This document shows positions 7,748-17,321 of a DNA stretch of 64,000 nucleotides, piece after piece (within the stretch, counting starts at the first letter, position 1; every line of letters starts with the position of its first letter). The notes below the pieces were generated by a model. It was not told the origin of the DNA. It did no database searches and was given only the letters and a program-made list of their open reading frames with translations. The stretch is from Brachybacterium kimchii (GTDB lineage: Bacteria > Actinomycetota > Actinomycetes > Actinomycetales > Dermabacteraceae). A program made the translations under genes and the position numbers. The stretch is taken from NCBI RefSeq assembly GCF_023373525.1, contig NZ_CP097218.1:4154001-4218000 (forward strand), given 5' to 3'.

Positions 7748-9466
7748 ATGCGATTCACGCGGCGTTCCATGCTCGGCGCAACTGCGCTGTCCGTGACCGG
7801 TGTGGCCCTCGTGGGCTGCAGCCAGGACAACGGCCAGGGCGGCGGGTCCGGTGGGAGCGGTGATGGCGAGGCCATCGCGGCCGACTCCAACGACATGAAC
7901 CCGAAGGATCGCGGCGAGCTGGGCGAGGGCGGCGCGCTGCGTCTGTCCAACAACGCGTTCCCCGCGAACTGGAACTCCTTCCACGTCGACGGAGCGGAGG
8001 CGAACACCTCGGAGATGATGGCGCTCGTGTACCCCTCCCTCATCAAGGCCGATGCCAAGGGCGAGGTCTCCGCCAATCCGCAGTACACCAAGCGCATCGA
8101 GCTCACTTCTGAGGACCCGCAGGTCGTCGAGGTGGAGCTGAACCCCGACATGAAGTGGTCGGACGGTACCCCGATCGACTTCAAGTCGATCGAGAACGTG
8201 ATCACGATCCAGAGCGGCAAGGACGAGGATTACCAGGTCGCGTCGACCGAGGGGTACACGCTCATCGACAAGGTCGAGCAGGGAGACAGCGAGCTGATCG
8301 CCAAGATCACCTTCAAGGAGAAGTACGCGGACTGGATGGGTCTGATCTCCGTCATGCCGGACTCCCTCGCGGAATCCGCGAAGGCGTACAACGAGGGATG
8401 GCTCAAGGAGCCGAAGGTCACCGCCGGTCCCTTCAAGGTGGGCAAGATCGATGCGGCGAACAAGACGGTCCTCCTGGAGCCGGATGACAACTGGTGGGGA
8501 GACAAGCCGCTCCTCGACCAGGTCCTCTTCACGACCATCGAAGACCCCTCCGCCTCGGCGACCTCCTTCCAGAATGGTCAGCTGGACGCGCTCAACACCA
8601 CGGTCCCCGCCCAGTACTCCGTCGTGAAGCCGATGATCGGCAACGGTGCGACACTGCGGAAGTCCGCCGGGCCGGACTGGACCCACCTGACCCTGAACGG
8701 ATCGAAGGGCCGCCCGCTGTCGGACCAGAAGGTGCGTCAGGCCTTCTTCCGGGCCATCGATCGCGAGGAGGTCTTCCTCTCGGTGAACTCCACGATGCCG
8801 TACCCGAAGAACCCCGAGCAGCTCAACAACCGCCTCCTGATGACCAACCAGGAGGGGTACAAGGACAACTCGGGGGATTACGGCAAGTACGATCCCGACG
8901 CGGCCAAGAAGCTGCTCGAGGAAGCGGGCTACAAGCTCGAGGGCGAGAAGGCCATGAAGGACGGCAAGCAGCTCGAGCTGACGTACGTCTACAACGACGG
9001 CTCGAAGACTAATGAGGCCGTGGTGCCCGTGGTCCAGGAGCAGCTCAAGGCCGTGGGTATCAACATGAAGGTGCAGAAGGTCCCGCCGACAGACCTGTTC
9101 TCGAAGTACATCGGCGCCCAGGAGTTCGACATCACGCTGTTCGGCTGGGTCGGCAACCCGTTCCTCTCCAGCGGCGACTCGATCTGGAAGACCAAGGGCG
9201 GTCAGAACTTCGGCAAGATCGGTAACGACGCGACCGACAAGGTCATCGATCAGGCCGCCGTCGAGACCGACGACGCCAAGCGCCTCGATCTGATCAACCA
9301 GGCCGATGCGGGGCTGTGGGAGCTGGCCGGCACGCTCCCGCTGTGGCAGTCCTACGACTTCTACGTCCAGAACGACGACCTGGCGAACTTCGGGGCCAAG
9401 GGGTTCGCTGACATCGACTGGACCCTCGTCGGCTACGTGAAGGATTCCGACAAGCTCAAGGGCTGA
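7748..9466 (+). CDS. Solute-binding lipoprotein of peptide-type ABC transporter
   Basis: A 572-residue family-5 extracellular solute-binding protein (DppA/OppA type). The N-terminus MRFTRRSMLG gives a twin-arginine-like signal, and the lipobox ends LVGC with the lipidated Cys at residue 24, so it should be anchored on the outer face of the membrane. The ATG at 7748 follows AAGGAGA with proper spacing; an ATG 15 bases upstream is less likely because it falls before that site. It is the last gene of the importer cluster and lies 211 bases from the ATPase, which would allow it to be made in excess. Confidence 0.88.
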   Translation: MRFTRRSMLGATALSVTGVALVGCSQDNGQGGGSGGSGDGEAIAADSNDMNPKDRGELGEGGALRLSNNAFPANWNSFHVDGAEANTSEMMALVYPSLIKADAKGEVSANPQYTKRIELTSEDPQVVEVELNPDMKWSDGTPIDFKSIENVITIQSGKDEDYQVASTEGYTLIDKVEQGDSELIAKITFKEKYADWMGLISVMPDSLAESAKAYNEGWLKEPKVTAGPFKVGKIDAANKTVLLEPDDNWWGDKPLLDQVLFTTIEDPSASATSFQNGQLDALNTTVPAQYSVVKPMIGNGATLRKSAGPDWTHLTLNGSKGRPLSDQKVRQAFFRAIDREEVFLSVNSTMPYPKNPEQLNNRLLMTNQEGYKDNSGDYGKYDPDAAKKLLEEAGYKLEGEKAMKDGKQLELTYVYNDGSKTNEAVVPVVQEQLKAVGINMKVQKVPPTDLFSKYIGAQEFDITLFGWVGNPFLSSGDSIWKTKGGQNFGKIGNDATDKVIDQAAVETDDAKRLDLINQADAGLWELAGTLPLWQSYDFYVQNDDLANFGAKGFADIDWTLVGYVKDSDKLKG

Positions 9467-9480
9467 TCGCGCTCCTCGCC

Positions 9481-9514
9481 CAGGGCCGTCTCGCAACCGT
9501 GCGGGGCGGCCCTG
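9481..9514 (+). terminator. Rho-independent-type hairpin after binding-protein gene
   Basis: CAGGGCCG (9481-9488) pairs with CGGCCCTG (9507-9514), 14 bases after the stop codon. There is no U tract. Confidence 0.5.
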
Positions 9515-9717
9515 CGTCGTGTGCGGCGCTGGGGCATGCGAAGGCCTCCCCAACAGGGGAGAGCGGAGGACATGCGCGCGCTGATCGCCACGGGCCGCGC
9601 GCTCGATCACCTGGATGACCGCGGGCCGCGCCCTCGCAGTACTCATGTTCCTCGCCCTCAGGGTGCTCGGGCGCCACGGGTGAGCCACGACGGGCCCGTT
9701 CCGTCGGCATCCCCTCG

Positions 9718-9723
9718 TAGGCT
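9718..9723 (+). promoter_or_regulatory. -10 hexamer TAGGCT, leaderless start
   Basis: TAGGCT ends six bases before the ATG at 9730 (spacer GGCGGC). The -35 is not recognisable. Confidence 0.55.
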
Positions 9724-9729
9724 GGCGGC

Positions 9730-10623
9730 ATGCGCATCCTGCAGCTGACGGACACCCATCTCTACGGGGACCCCGCCTCCCGCCACTACGACCGCATCGA
9801 CACCGCCGCCGCCCTGCGCGCGGTTCTCGCGCGCGTGCGCGGGATGGAGGGTGTGGACGTCGTGGTCCACACGGGCGACGCCTCGGACGACGGCAGCGTC
9901 GCGAGCTACCGCCTGCTGCACGAGCTCGTCGACCCCTTCGCGGCATCGCTCGGTGCGCCGCTCGTGGTGACGATGGGCAACCACGACGTCCCCGCCGCGT
10001 ACGCCGAGGTCGCGGGCCCCGGAGACCACGGGGGCCCCTGGCAGGACCGGGTCCGCGCGCTGCCCCGTGGCGGGCGCGTGATCGTCCTGGACTCGAGCGT
10101 CCCGGGCGCCGGCTACGGGCACCTCGACCCCGAGCAGCTGGAGTGGCTGCGGGAGGTCCTCGCCGCACCGGCCGCCAGTGGTGCGCCCGCCGGGGGAGAG
10201 GCGGACGGGCCGACGGTCCTCGCGATCCACCACCCGCCGCTCGTCGGCGCGACGCCGCTGCTGCGGGGCCTGGACCTCGACGGCCTCGACGCGCTCGCCG
10301 ACGTCCTCGCGGGCAGCGACGTGCGCGCGATCCTGTCCGGCCACTACCACCACCCGATGACGGGGAGCATCGCCGGCATCCCCGTGCTCGTCGGCCCCGG
10401 TATCACCAACGTCGTCGACCCTCTCGCCGCCGGCGGTGTCGAGCGGGCCGGGGCGCGCTCGGGCGCGCAGCTCGTGGAGATCGACGCCCCCGGGGCCCCG
10501 GGCGTCCGCGCCACGAGCGCCGAGTGGGCCAGCGGCGGCGACACCCTCGAGGATCCCGAGCGGCCCGTCTACGAGTTCGGGCCCGACGTCGTCGCGCAGA
10601 TCCTCCGCGCCGCCGGGCGCTGA
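9730..10623 (+). CDS. CpdA-like metallophosphoesterase
   Basis: A 297-residue calcineurin-like phosphoesterase. The metal-binding motifs are all present in order: LTDTH (residues 6-10), HTGDASDDG (about 47-55), MGNHD, and SGHYHH at about 202-207. This layout is that of class III cyclic nucleotide phosphodiesterases, so 3',5'-cAMP is the likely but unproved substrate. The protein has no signal peptide and should be cytoplasmic. It stands alone between the ABC transporter and groESL, with its own leaderless-type promoter. Confidence 0.75.
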   Translation: MRILQLTDTHLYGDPASRHYDRIDTAAALRAVLARVRGMEGVDVVVHTGDASDDGSVASYRLLHELVDPFAASLGAPLVVTMGNHDVPAAYAEVAGPGDHGGPWQDRVRALPRGGRVIVLDSSVPGAGYGHLDPEQLEWLREVLAAPAASGAPAGGEADGPTVLAIHHPPLVGATPLLRGLDLDGLDALADVLAGSDVRAILSGHYHHPMTGSIAGIPVLVGPGITNVVDPLAAGGVERAGARSGAQLVEIDAPGAPGVRATSAEWASGGDTLEDPERPVYEFGPDVVAQILRAAGR

Positions 10624-10697
10624 GCCCGCTCCGTGCCGGCCCGCCGCCGCCCCGGCCGACCTCGCTCTCGGCCCACGGCGAACAGCCGTCCCGAGGG

Positions 10698-10724
10698 TTA
10701 GCACTCGTGTTGCGCGAGTGCCAG
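10698..10724. promoter_or_regulatory. CIRCE operator 1 (HrcA site)
   Basis: TTAGCACTC, nine bases, GAGTGCCAG. The left arm matches the CIRCE consensus perfectly and the right arm at seven of nine positions. It overlaps the groES -35 region. Confidence 0.88.
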
Positions 10725-10739
10725 AGCGGGTTCTAGAGT
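10710..10739 (+). promoter_or_regulatory. groES: groESL promoter between and over the CIRCE sites
   Basis: TTGCGC at 10710-10715 and TAGAGT at 10734-10739, with an 18-base spacer. The -35 lies inside the first CIRCE element and the predicted start falls at the edge of the second, so HrcA binding would block it. Confidence 0.6.
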
Positions 10740-10746
10740 GGCGTCG

Positions 10747-10773
10747 TTGGCAGTCATCGGCCGAGAGTGCCAG
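10747..10773. promoter_or_regulatory. CIRCE operator 2 (HrcA site)
   Basis: TTGGCAGTC, nine bases, GAGTGCCAG. Each arm differs from consensus at two positions. It starts 49 bases after the first element, within the predicted groES leader. Confidence 0.75.
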
Positions 10774-10880
10774 ATGGCCGCCGCGACCGGGTTCCCCCGG
10801 GTCGGCACCGCGACGACGACCAGGACCGGGAACCCGTCCAGAACTCACGTCGAGTCTTAGAACACGAAGGAGTGAGCCGC

Positions 10881-11177
10881 ATGTCGGTCTCCATCAAGCC
10901 CCTCGAGGATCGCGTCGTCGTCCAGCCCACCGAGGCTGAGCAGACCACCGCGTCCGGTCTCGTCATCCCGGACACCGCCCAGGAGAAGCCCCAGGAGGGC
11001 ACCGTCGTCGCCGTCGGCGAGGGCCGTTTCGACGACAAGGGCCAGCGCATCCCGCTGGACGTCAAGGTCGGCGACAAGGTCGTCTACTCGAAGTACGGCG
11101 GCACCGAGCTGAAGTACTCCGGCGAGGAGTACCTGATCCTGGGCTCCCGCGACATCCTCGCGATCGTCGAGGCCTGA
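10881..11177 (+). CDS. groES: Co-chaperonin GroES
   Basis: A 98-residue co-chaperonin that caps the GroEL ring. It begins with [11 protein letters not shown], has the mobile loop TASGLVIPD, and ends with DILAIVEA, all typical of actinobacterial GroES. The ATG at 10881 follows GAAGGAGTGAG. Three bases separate its stop from groEL, so the two are one heat-shock operon. Two CIRCE operators upstream indicate repression by HrcA, whose gene is not in this window. Confidence 0.97.
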   Translation: MSVSIKPLEDRVVVQPTEAEQTTASGLVIPDTAQEKPQEGTVVAVGEGRFDDKGQRIPLDVKVGDKVVYSKYGGTELKYSGEEYLILGSRDILAIVEA

Positions 11178-12770
<1,593 letters not shown>

Positions 12771-12790
12771 GTCCCCTCCCGCCCCTCGAT

Positions 12791-12829
12791 CGCGGCGCCC
12801 CGTCGGAGTCCCTCCGGCGGGGCGCCGCG
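12791..12829 (+). terminator. Strong hairpin terminator after groEL
   Basis: An 18-pair stem (12791-12808 with 12812-12829, one G-U pair) around a three-base loop, 20 bases after the groEL stop. The core arm is CGCGGCGCCCCG. There is no U tract, as is common in high-GC actinobacteria. Confidence 0.8.
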
Positions 12830-12926
12830 CTGTCCGGTGCCGGGCGATCACCGGACCGGGAGGAGCCGTCCCCGCGCGGTGCGCGACGCGATGCGGAGTG
12901 CTCCCAGGGACGGGGGAGCGGGACCC

Positions 12927-12932
12927 TAGAAT
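12927..12932 (+). promoter_or_regulatory. Candidate -10 TAGAAT
   Basis: TAGAAT lies about 98 bases before the GTG of the next gene and would give a leader of about 90 bases. No good -35 is visible. Confidence 0.35.
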
Positions 12933-13029
12933 CAGAACCCGTCGGCGCGTCGGCAGTGCACCCCAGCATGCCGTCGCCACGCACGCATCATGCACGCCGC
13001 AGGCACGGAGCAGGAACGAAGGGAGCGCC

Positions 13030-13716
13030 GTGGACCCCATCAGCTCGGACGCCCCCGAGGCGATGCCCGAGCGCGTCTACGGGCCCGCCGCGAGCGGCGT
13101 CGTCGGCACCCTCATCACCGCAGCGCTCTGCGCCGGCGTGCTCGAGTTCCTCGTGCTCACGAGCTTCCTGGGCCAGCACCTGTGGCACGACGCGCGCCTC
13201 GGCCACGACGCCGTCTTCACCCTCCCGCTGCTGATCTGGGTGATCGTGCTGGTGGTGACCATCGGGTGGGCCCTGCGCACCCTCACCATCTGGCTGCAGG
13301 TCGACGAGCACGGCTTCCGCCTGCGCGGCCTGTGCCGCCGCACCCGCACCGCGGACTGGGACGAGGTGGGCAGCGTGGTCGCGATCCGCGACATCAGGCG
13401 CCCCGGCCGTGCCGCCGAGCTGCTCGACTCCGGATCCATGTTCGACGCCCTCGAGCTGCTGCGGCCCGACGGCACGCGCCTCGCCGTCGTCTCCGGCCGC
13501 GTGTTCGGCCCCCGCGCCCAGCTCGAGACGCTGCGCCGCGCCCGCGGCGCCGGAGTGCCCATCGAGCAGATCGAGTCCATCGGCGTCGAGGAGCTGCGCC
13601 GCACCCACCGTGACTGGATCTCCCTCGCCGAGGCCCACCCGAACCTGCTGCTCGCGATGCTCGTGCTCTTCTACATCGCCCACAACGCGGTGACCTTCGC
13701 GATCTGGGGCCTGTGA
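13030..13716 (+). CDS. Membrane protein with PH-like domain
   Basis: A 228-residue protein. I start at GTG 13030 because GAAGGGAG lies at the right distance; longer in-frame starts have none. Two membrane segments (about residues 20-42 and 62-84) are followed by a soluble beta-rich region (about 90-180: LTIWLQVDEHGFRLRGL, then DWDEVGSVVAI) resembling bacterial PH-like domains, and a final hydrophobic segment at about 205-225. The function is unknown. Its stop overlaps the next start (TGATG), so it is in an operon with the RluA-type synthase. Confidence 0.6.
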   Translation: MDPISSDAPEAMPERVYGPAASGVVGTLITAALCAGVLEFLVLTSFLGQHLWHDARLGHDAVFTLPLLIWVIVLVVTIGWALRTLTIWLQVDEHGFRLRGLCRRTRTADWDEVGSVVAIRDIRRPGRAAELLDSGSMFDALELLRPDGTRLAVVSGRVFGPRAQLETLRRARGAGVPIEQIESIGVEELRRTHRDWISLAEAHPNLLLAMLVLFYIAHNAVTFAIWGL

Positions 13717-14699
13717 TGGGCCGCGCCGCCCGGCGCCGGGCGCGCCGCGCAGCGCCGCCCCTGCCCCAGCGGGACGGGCTGGATCCCGTGCGCTGGAAGG
13801 TCGGGCCGACGGACGGGGCCGATGCGTCGCACGCCCTCGACGCCCTGGCGGCCCGCTTCCCCGCGCTGCTCGATCCCGCGGCCACGGCGCTCGCCTCCCG
13901 CTTCGACGCGGGTGACGTGGTGGGGGCCGACGGCCGGGCGTGGTCGGCGTCCGATCCCGTCGGGCCCGGCGACGAGCTCTGGTTCCACCGCGAGCTGCGG
14001 GACGAGAACGTTGACGGCCCGGACCCGCGGATCCTGCTGCACGACGACCATCTGCTCGTCGTCGACAAGCCGCACGACATGGCGACCATGCCGCGCGGGG
14101 CCCATGTGCTCGCGAGCGCCCTGGTCTGTCTGCGCCGCGCGACGGGCATCGAGACCCTCGCCCCGCTGCACCGCCTGGACCGCCGCACCGCGGGCGTGCT
14201 CGCCTTCGGCGTCGTCCCGGCCGAGCGCGCCGCCTACCAGGGGCTCTTCGCCCGCGGGGAGGTGCGCAAGACCTACCTCGCGCGGGTCGAGGCGAGCGGA
14301 ACCGTGCAGATCCCGCGGGGTGCGGGGGAGCGCTTCACGATGCGCGACCGGCTCGAGAAGACCCACGGACAGCTGCAGACGCGCGTCGTCCCCGGAGAGC
14401 CGAACGCCCTCACCGAGGGGGAGGTGCTCCGGGCGGCGGACGCCGAGGTGGGCCCCGCGGTGGGCGGCGCCGGGGCGCGAGGCGAGAGCCTCGTGCTGCG
14501 TCTGCACCCGCGCACCGGCCGCACCCACCAGCTGCGCGCCCAGCTCGCCCATCGCGGCGCCCCGATCGCGGGCGATGACCTCTACCCGCACGCCGTCCCC
14601 GCGACCGAGCCCCTCGCCCTGCTCTCCCAGGAGCTCGCCTTCACGGACCCCGTGACGGGCCGGGACCGCGCGGTCCGCAGCGAGCAGGAGCTGCCGTGA
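13716..14699 (+). CDS. RluA-family pseudouridine synthase
   Basis: A 327-residue rRNA/tRNA-type pseudouridine synthase. The catalytic motif HRLDRRTAG is at about residues 151-159 with the active-site Asp, preceded by ILLHDDHLLVVDKP and followed by the GRTHQLRAQLAHRG motif near the C-terminus. The leading segment is basic and lacks a clear S4 domain. The target base is not predictable. I prefer ATG 13716, which overlaps the upstream stop; a GTG three bases earlier is also possible. It overlaps the next gene by GTGA. Confidence 0.88.
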   Translation: MGRAARRRARRAAPPLPQRDGLDPVRWKVGPTDGADASHALDALAARFPALLDPAATALASRFDAGDVVGADGRAWSASDPVGPGDELWFHRELRDENVDGPDPRILLHDDHLLVVDKPHDMATMPRGAHVLASALVCLRRATGIETLAPLHRLDRRTAGVLAFGVVPAERAAYQGLFARGEVRKTYLARVEASGTVQIPRGAGERFTMRDRLEKTHGQLQTRVVPGEPNALTEGEVLRAADAEVGPAVGGAGARGESLVLRLHPRTGRTHQLRAQLAHRGAPIAGDDLYPHAVPATEPLALLSQELAFTDPVTGRDRAVRSEQELP

Positions 14700-15493
14700 G
14701 CGCGACCCCCGGACCTGCCGCCGAGCCCCGTCCCCGTCGCACGCGCCGCGGGCTGCTCGTCGTCGGCCCGACCCTGGGCGCCCGATACCTGCCCGGGGCG
14801 CTCATCGGTCTGCCGCTGCTCGCACTGCTGCTGGGCGCGTTCCCCGCCGCCGGCATCCAGGCGTGGAGGTTCGGGCGACTGCGGGCGGGGGAGGACGACC
14901 TGCTGGTGCGTCTGCTCGCGCCCGGCATCGTGCAGTACCTCGTGGGTGTGCTCGCGGTGTGGGCGCTCGTCGCCCTGTGGGCGCTCGTGCCGCTGATCAT
15001 CGTGCACCGCACCGTCCTCCTCGATGCCGAGAGCGGGACGCTGCGCCGGGTCCGCGGGCTGCGCACGGCAGGGGTGCGGGCGAGCGCGGACGTGGTGCGC
15101 ATCGAGGCCGACGCGGTCCGCGGCGGGATCGGCGTGATCGCCTTCGCCGACGGCGAGGAGTGGGTGGTCCCCGAGTCCGGCTGGGACGCGGCCTCCTTCG
15201 ACGGCTTCCGCGCACTGCAGGAGAGCGCCGGTCTGCCCGTGCAGCCACCCCGCGCGGTGCTCGTCGCCGCGCACCGCCGAGCCCACCGAATCGCGCGCGA
15301 CCGGGAATCCGCCGCCAGGATCGGCATGCCCTGGGAACAGGCGTACGAGGACGATCCCGCGGCCTTCCTCGCCGAGTTCGACCGCCGCCGGCGGGTCCTC
15401 GGCGGCAAGGAGCCAGCCCGGCCCGGCGACCTCACGCGCGCCTCCGCGACCGGGGCCGAGCGCGGTCCGGGGAGCGATCGCCGGGAGACGTGA
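14696..15493 (+). CDS. Two-TM membrane protein of unknown function
   Basis: A 265-residue protein starting at GTG 14696, overlapping the pseudouridine synthase stop. A basic N-terminus is followed by membrane segments at about 36-58 and 78-101, then a soluble region (about 105-180) containing RTVLLDAESGTLRR and FADGEEWVVPESGW, reminiscent of a small PH-like or DUF-type beta domain. The C-terminal 80 residues are charged and probably disordered. It is the last gene of the operon begun at 13030 and is convergent with the TetR gene. Confidence 0.55.
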   Translation: MSATPGPAAEPRPRRTRRGLLVVGPTLGARYLPGALIGLPLLALLLGAFPAAGIQAWRFGRLRAGEDDLLVRLLAPGIVQYLVGVLAVWALVALWALVPLIIVHRTVLLDAESGTLRRVRGLRTAGVRASADVVRIEADAVRGGIGVIAFADGEEWVVPESGWDAASFDGFRALQESAGLPVQPPRAVLVAAHRRAHRIARDRESAARIGMPWEQAYEDDPAAFLAEFDRRRRVLGGKEPARPGDLTRASATGAERGPGSDRRET

Positions 15494-15508
15494 TCCGGTG
15501 GCGCGCGC

Positions 15509-16117
15509 TCAGGGCCGCAGCGGGCTCAGCACCGCGCCCATGGCCTCGCGCACGACGGCCGCCTCCTCAGGGGACTCCATGGCCCCGTCGGCGCGGAGAT
15601 AGCGCGTGCCGAGCACGGCCATCAGCCCGCCGACGGCGAACTCGATCCTGCGGCGCTGGACGGGATCGAGGTCGACGGGCTCGGCGCCGATCACGCTGCG
15701 GGTCACGCGCTCGCACAGCCAGTCGAAGACGACCGAGCGCGCGCGGGGGAGCGCCTCGCGCGCATCGAGCGCGGGCGACGCCTCGATCTCGCCCTGCCTC
15801 AGGCGCTCGAGGATGTGCTCGAGCGGGTCCTCGTCCGGGGCCTCCTGCAGGAATCTCCGCTCGCCCGCCTCGAGGCGATCGCGCACCACGGACGCGTAGA
15901 CGTCGTCGATGTCTGCGAAGTGCTGGTAGAAGGTGGGCCGCGAGATCCCCGCGGCCTTGCACAGCTGGGAGATCGAGATCGTCTCGAGGCCCTGCTCGCG
16001 CGAGAGCGCCTCGAAGGCGTCCTTCACCGCGGTCCGTGAGCGCAGTACGCGCGCATCCTCGACGGCGCGGCCCGCCTCGCCTCGGCCCGTGGGTGCGGGC
16101 CCCTCGCTGCTGTCCAT
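15509..16117 (-). CDS. TetR-family repressor of the adjacent membrane pair
   Basis: A 202-residue TetR regulator. After a 22-residue disordered leader, the DNA-binding domain spans about residues 24-70 with the recognition helix region LCKAAGISRPTFYQHF. The C-terminal ligand domain ends near ADGAMESPEEAAVV. It is divergent from two tandem membrane-protein genes, and a near-perfect 31-bp inverted repeat sits in the 76-base gap, so it very likely represses them and perhaps itself. Its own -10 (TAGCCT) is six bases before the ATG. Confidence 0.85.
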   Translation of the reverse strand: MDSSEGPAPTGRGEAGRAVEDARVLRSRTAVKDAFEALSREQGLETISISQLCKAAGISRPTFYQHFADIDDVYASVVRDRLEAGERRFLQEAPDEDPLEHILERLRQGEIEASPALDAREALPRARSVVFDWLCERVTRSVIGAEPVDLDPVQRRRIEFAVGGLMAVLGTRYLRADGAMESPEEAAVVREAMGAVLSPLRP

Positions 16118-16123
16118 CGCCCC

Positions 16124-16129
16124 AGGCTA
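16124..16129 (-). promoter_or_regulatory. -10 hexamer TAGCCT, leaderless start
   Basis: TAGCCT is followed by six bases and the ATG of the TetR gene at 16117. The operator at 16151-16181 lies where the -35 would be. Confidence 0.55.
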
Positions 16130-16150
16130 CCAGCGCGTGAGGACATTCAC

Positions 16151-16181
16151 TTACAGTTGTCAAGCAGGGTGACGACTGTAA
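16151..16181. promoter_or_regulatory. TetR operator, 11-9-11 inverted repeat
   Basis: TTACAGTTGTC (16151-16161), nine bases, GACGACTGTAA (16171-16181). The arms match at ten of eleven positions. It overlaps a plus-strand promoter (TTGTCA 16157-16162, 16-base spacer, TAAAAG 16179-16184) that serves the membrane pair. Confidence 0.75.
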
Positions 16182-16184
16182 AAG
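16179..16184 (+). promoter_or_regulatory. -10 TAAAAG of the membrane pair
   Basis: TTGTCA-N16-TAAAAG, nine bases before the ATG at 16194. No ribosome site is present, so the transcript is probably leaderless or nearly so. Confidence 0.5.
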
Positions 16185-16193
16185 ATCGCAGTC

Positions 16194-17321
16194 ATGTCCA
16201 TGCCATCACTCGCGGGCGCCGCTCGACGCGCCCCGCTGCCCATGATCCTCATGGCGATGCTCTTCCCGGTCTTCATGGCCTTCGCCTACCCCGGCTCGTA
16301 CCTCTCGGCGATGCTCGAGCCCGCTCCCGACCACATGCAGCTCGCGGTCGTCGAGAGCACGAAGGACGCTCCTCAGATCGCCCAGCAGCTGCAGGCCGAG
16401 GGAGGGGACGCCGTCGACGTCACCACCGTGGCCGACACAGCCGCGGCGAAGACCGCCGTCACCGACCTCGAGGCCCGCGCCGCCTACGACCCCTCGAACG
16501 GCAGCCTCTACGTCGCCACCGCCGGCGGCGCCCAGGCCACGAGCGCGGCGCAGAGCATCTTCGACGAGGTCGCCCAGAAGACCGACCAGACCCTCCACGT
16601 CAAGGATCTGCGCGGGACCACCGCCGCCGACTCCACCGGCACCGGCTTCATGTACATGCTCACCGCGTGCCTCGTGGCCGGCTACGTCACCGCCACCATG
16701 CTCACGAGCGTCGCCCGCGGCGTCCGCCTGCCCGTGAAGCTCGCCGTGCAGGTGCTCATGTCCGTGGTCGCCGGTGTGCTCACCGCGGGAGTGTGCTTCG
16801 GCTTCTACGGCGTCTACGACCACCACCTCGTCGGCGCCGCGCTCATCGGCGGCGCCCTGTTCCTCACCGCCTCCGTCGTCCAGCTGGGATTCGCGGGTCT
16901 GCTCGGTCAGGCGTCGACGCTCGTCGGGATCAGCCTCTTCGTGATCCTCGGGGTGCCCGCCTCGGGGGTCGCCGCCACACCCGACATGCTCCCCGGGTTC
17001 TTCCGCGTCCTGCATCGCCTGCTGCCCTCGGGCGCGGGCGGCGAGCTGCTTCGGCGGGTGCTCTACTTCGACGCCCACGGCATCGGCACCTGGGTGCTGC
17101 TCCTGGTCACCTGGCTGCTCGTGGGCGCGGGCCTGGTCTGGCTGGGCACCCTGCGCTCGCCGTCGGCCGATCCGGCCACGAGCGTCGTCACCGAGGAGCG
17201 CGAGCACCTGCGCGCGCACCCGGAGGGCGGCATGTTCACCGCGTACGACGAGGCGCAGGACCGGACCGAGCACGCGCCCCAGGCGCCCCGCCATCGCGCC
17301 CCCGAGGAGGGACTGGCATGA
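16194..17321 (+). CDS. ABC-2/YhgE-like membrane protein, copy 1
   Basis: A 375-residue protein with one N-terminal membrane segment (about 15-37), an extracytoplasmic domain of about 115 residues, then five or six closely spaced membrane segments (about 152-325) and a hydrophilic tail. This is the layout of ABC-2-type permeases and of YhgE/Pip-like proteins. It contains ARAAYDPSNGSLYVATAGG, which corresponds to LRGAYDPEKGVVYYAGANG in the next gene, so the two are paralogues. No ATPase gene is adjacent. It is probably an export or envelope protein; the substrate is unknown. Another ATG lies six bases downstream. Confidence 0.7.
   Translation: MSMPSLAGAARRAPLPMILMAMLFPVFMAFAYPGSYLSAMLEPAPDHMQLAVVESTKDAPQIAQQLQAEGGDAVDVTTVADTAAAKTAVTDLEARAAYDPSNGSLYVATAGGAQATSAAQSIFDEVAQKTDQTLHVKDLRGTTAADSTGTGFMYMLTACLVAGYVTATMLTSVARGVRLPVKLAVQVLMSVVAGVLTAGVCFGFYGVYDHHLVGAALIGGALFLTASVVQLGFAGLLGQASTLVGISLFVILGVPASGVAATPDMLPGFFRVLHRLLPSGAGGELLRRVLYFDAHGIGTWVLLLVTWLLVGAGLVWLGTLRSPSADPATSVVTEEREHLRAHPEGGMFTAYDEAQDRTEHAPQAPRHRAPEEGLA

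Noticed and set aside
9467-9729. Short frames in the gap after the binding-protein gene
   Set aside because: No ribosome site and composition typical of non-coding GC-rich DNA.
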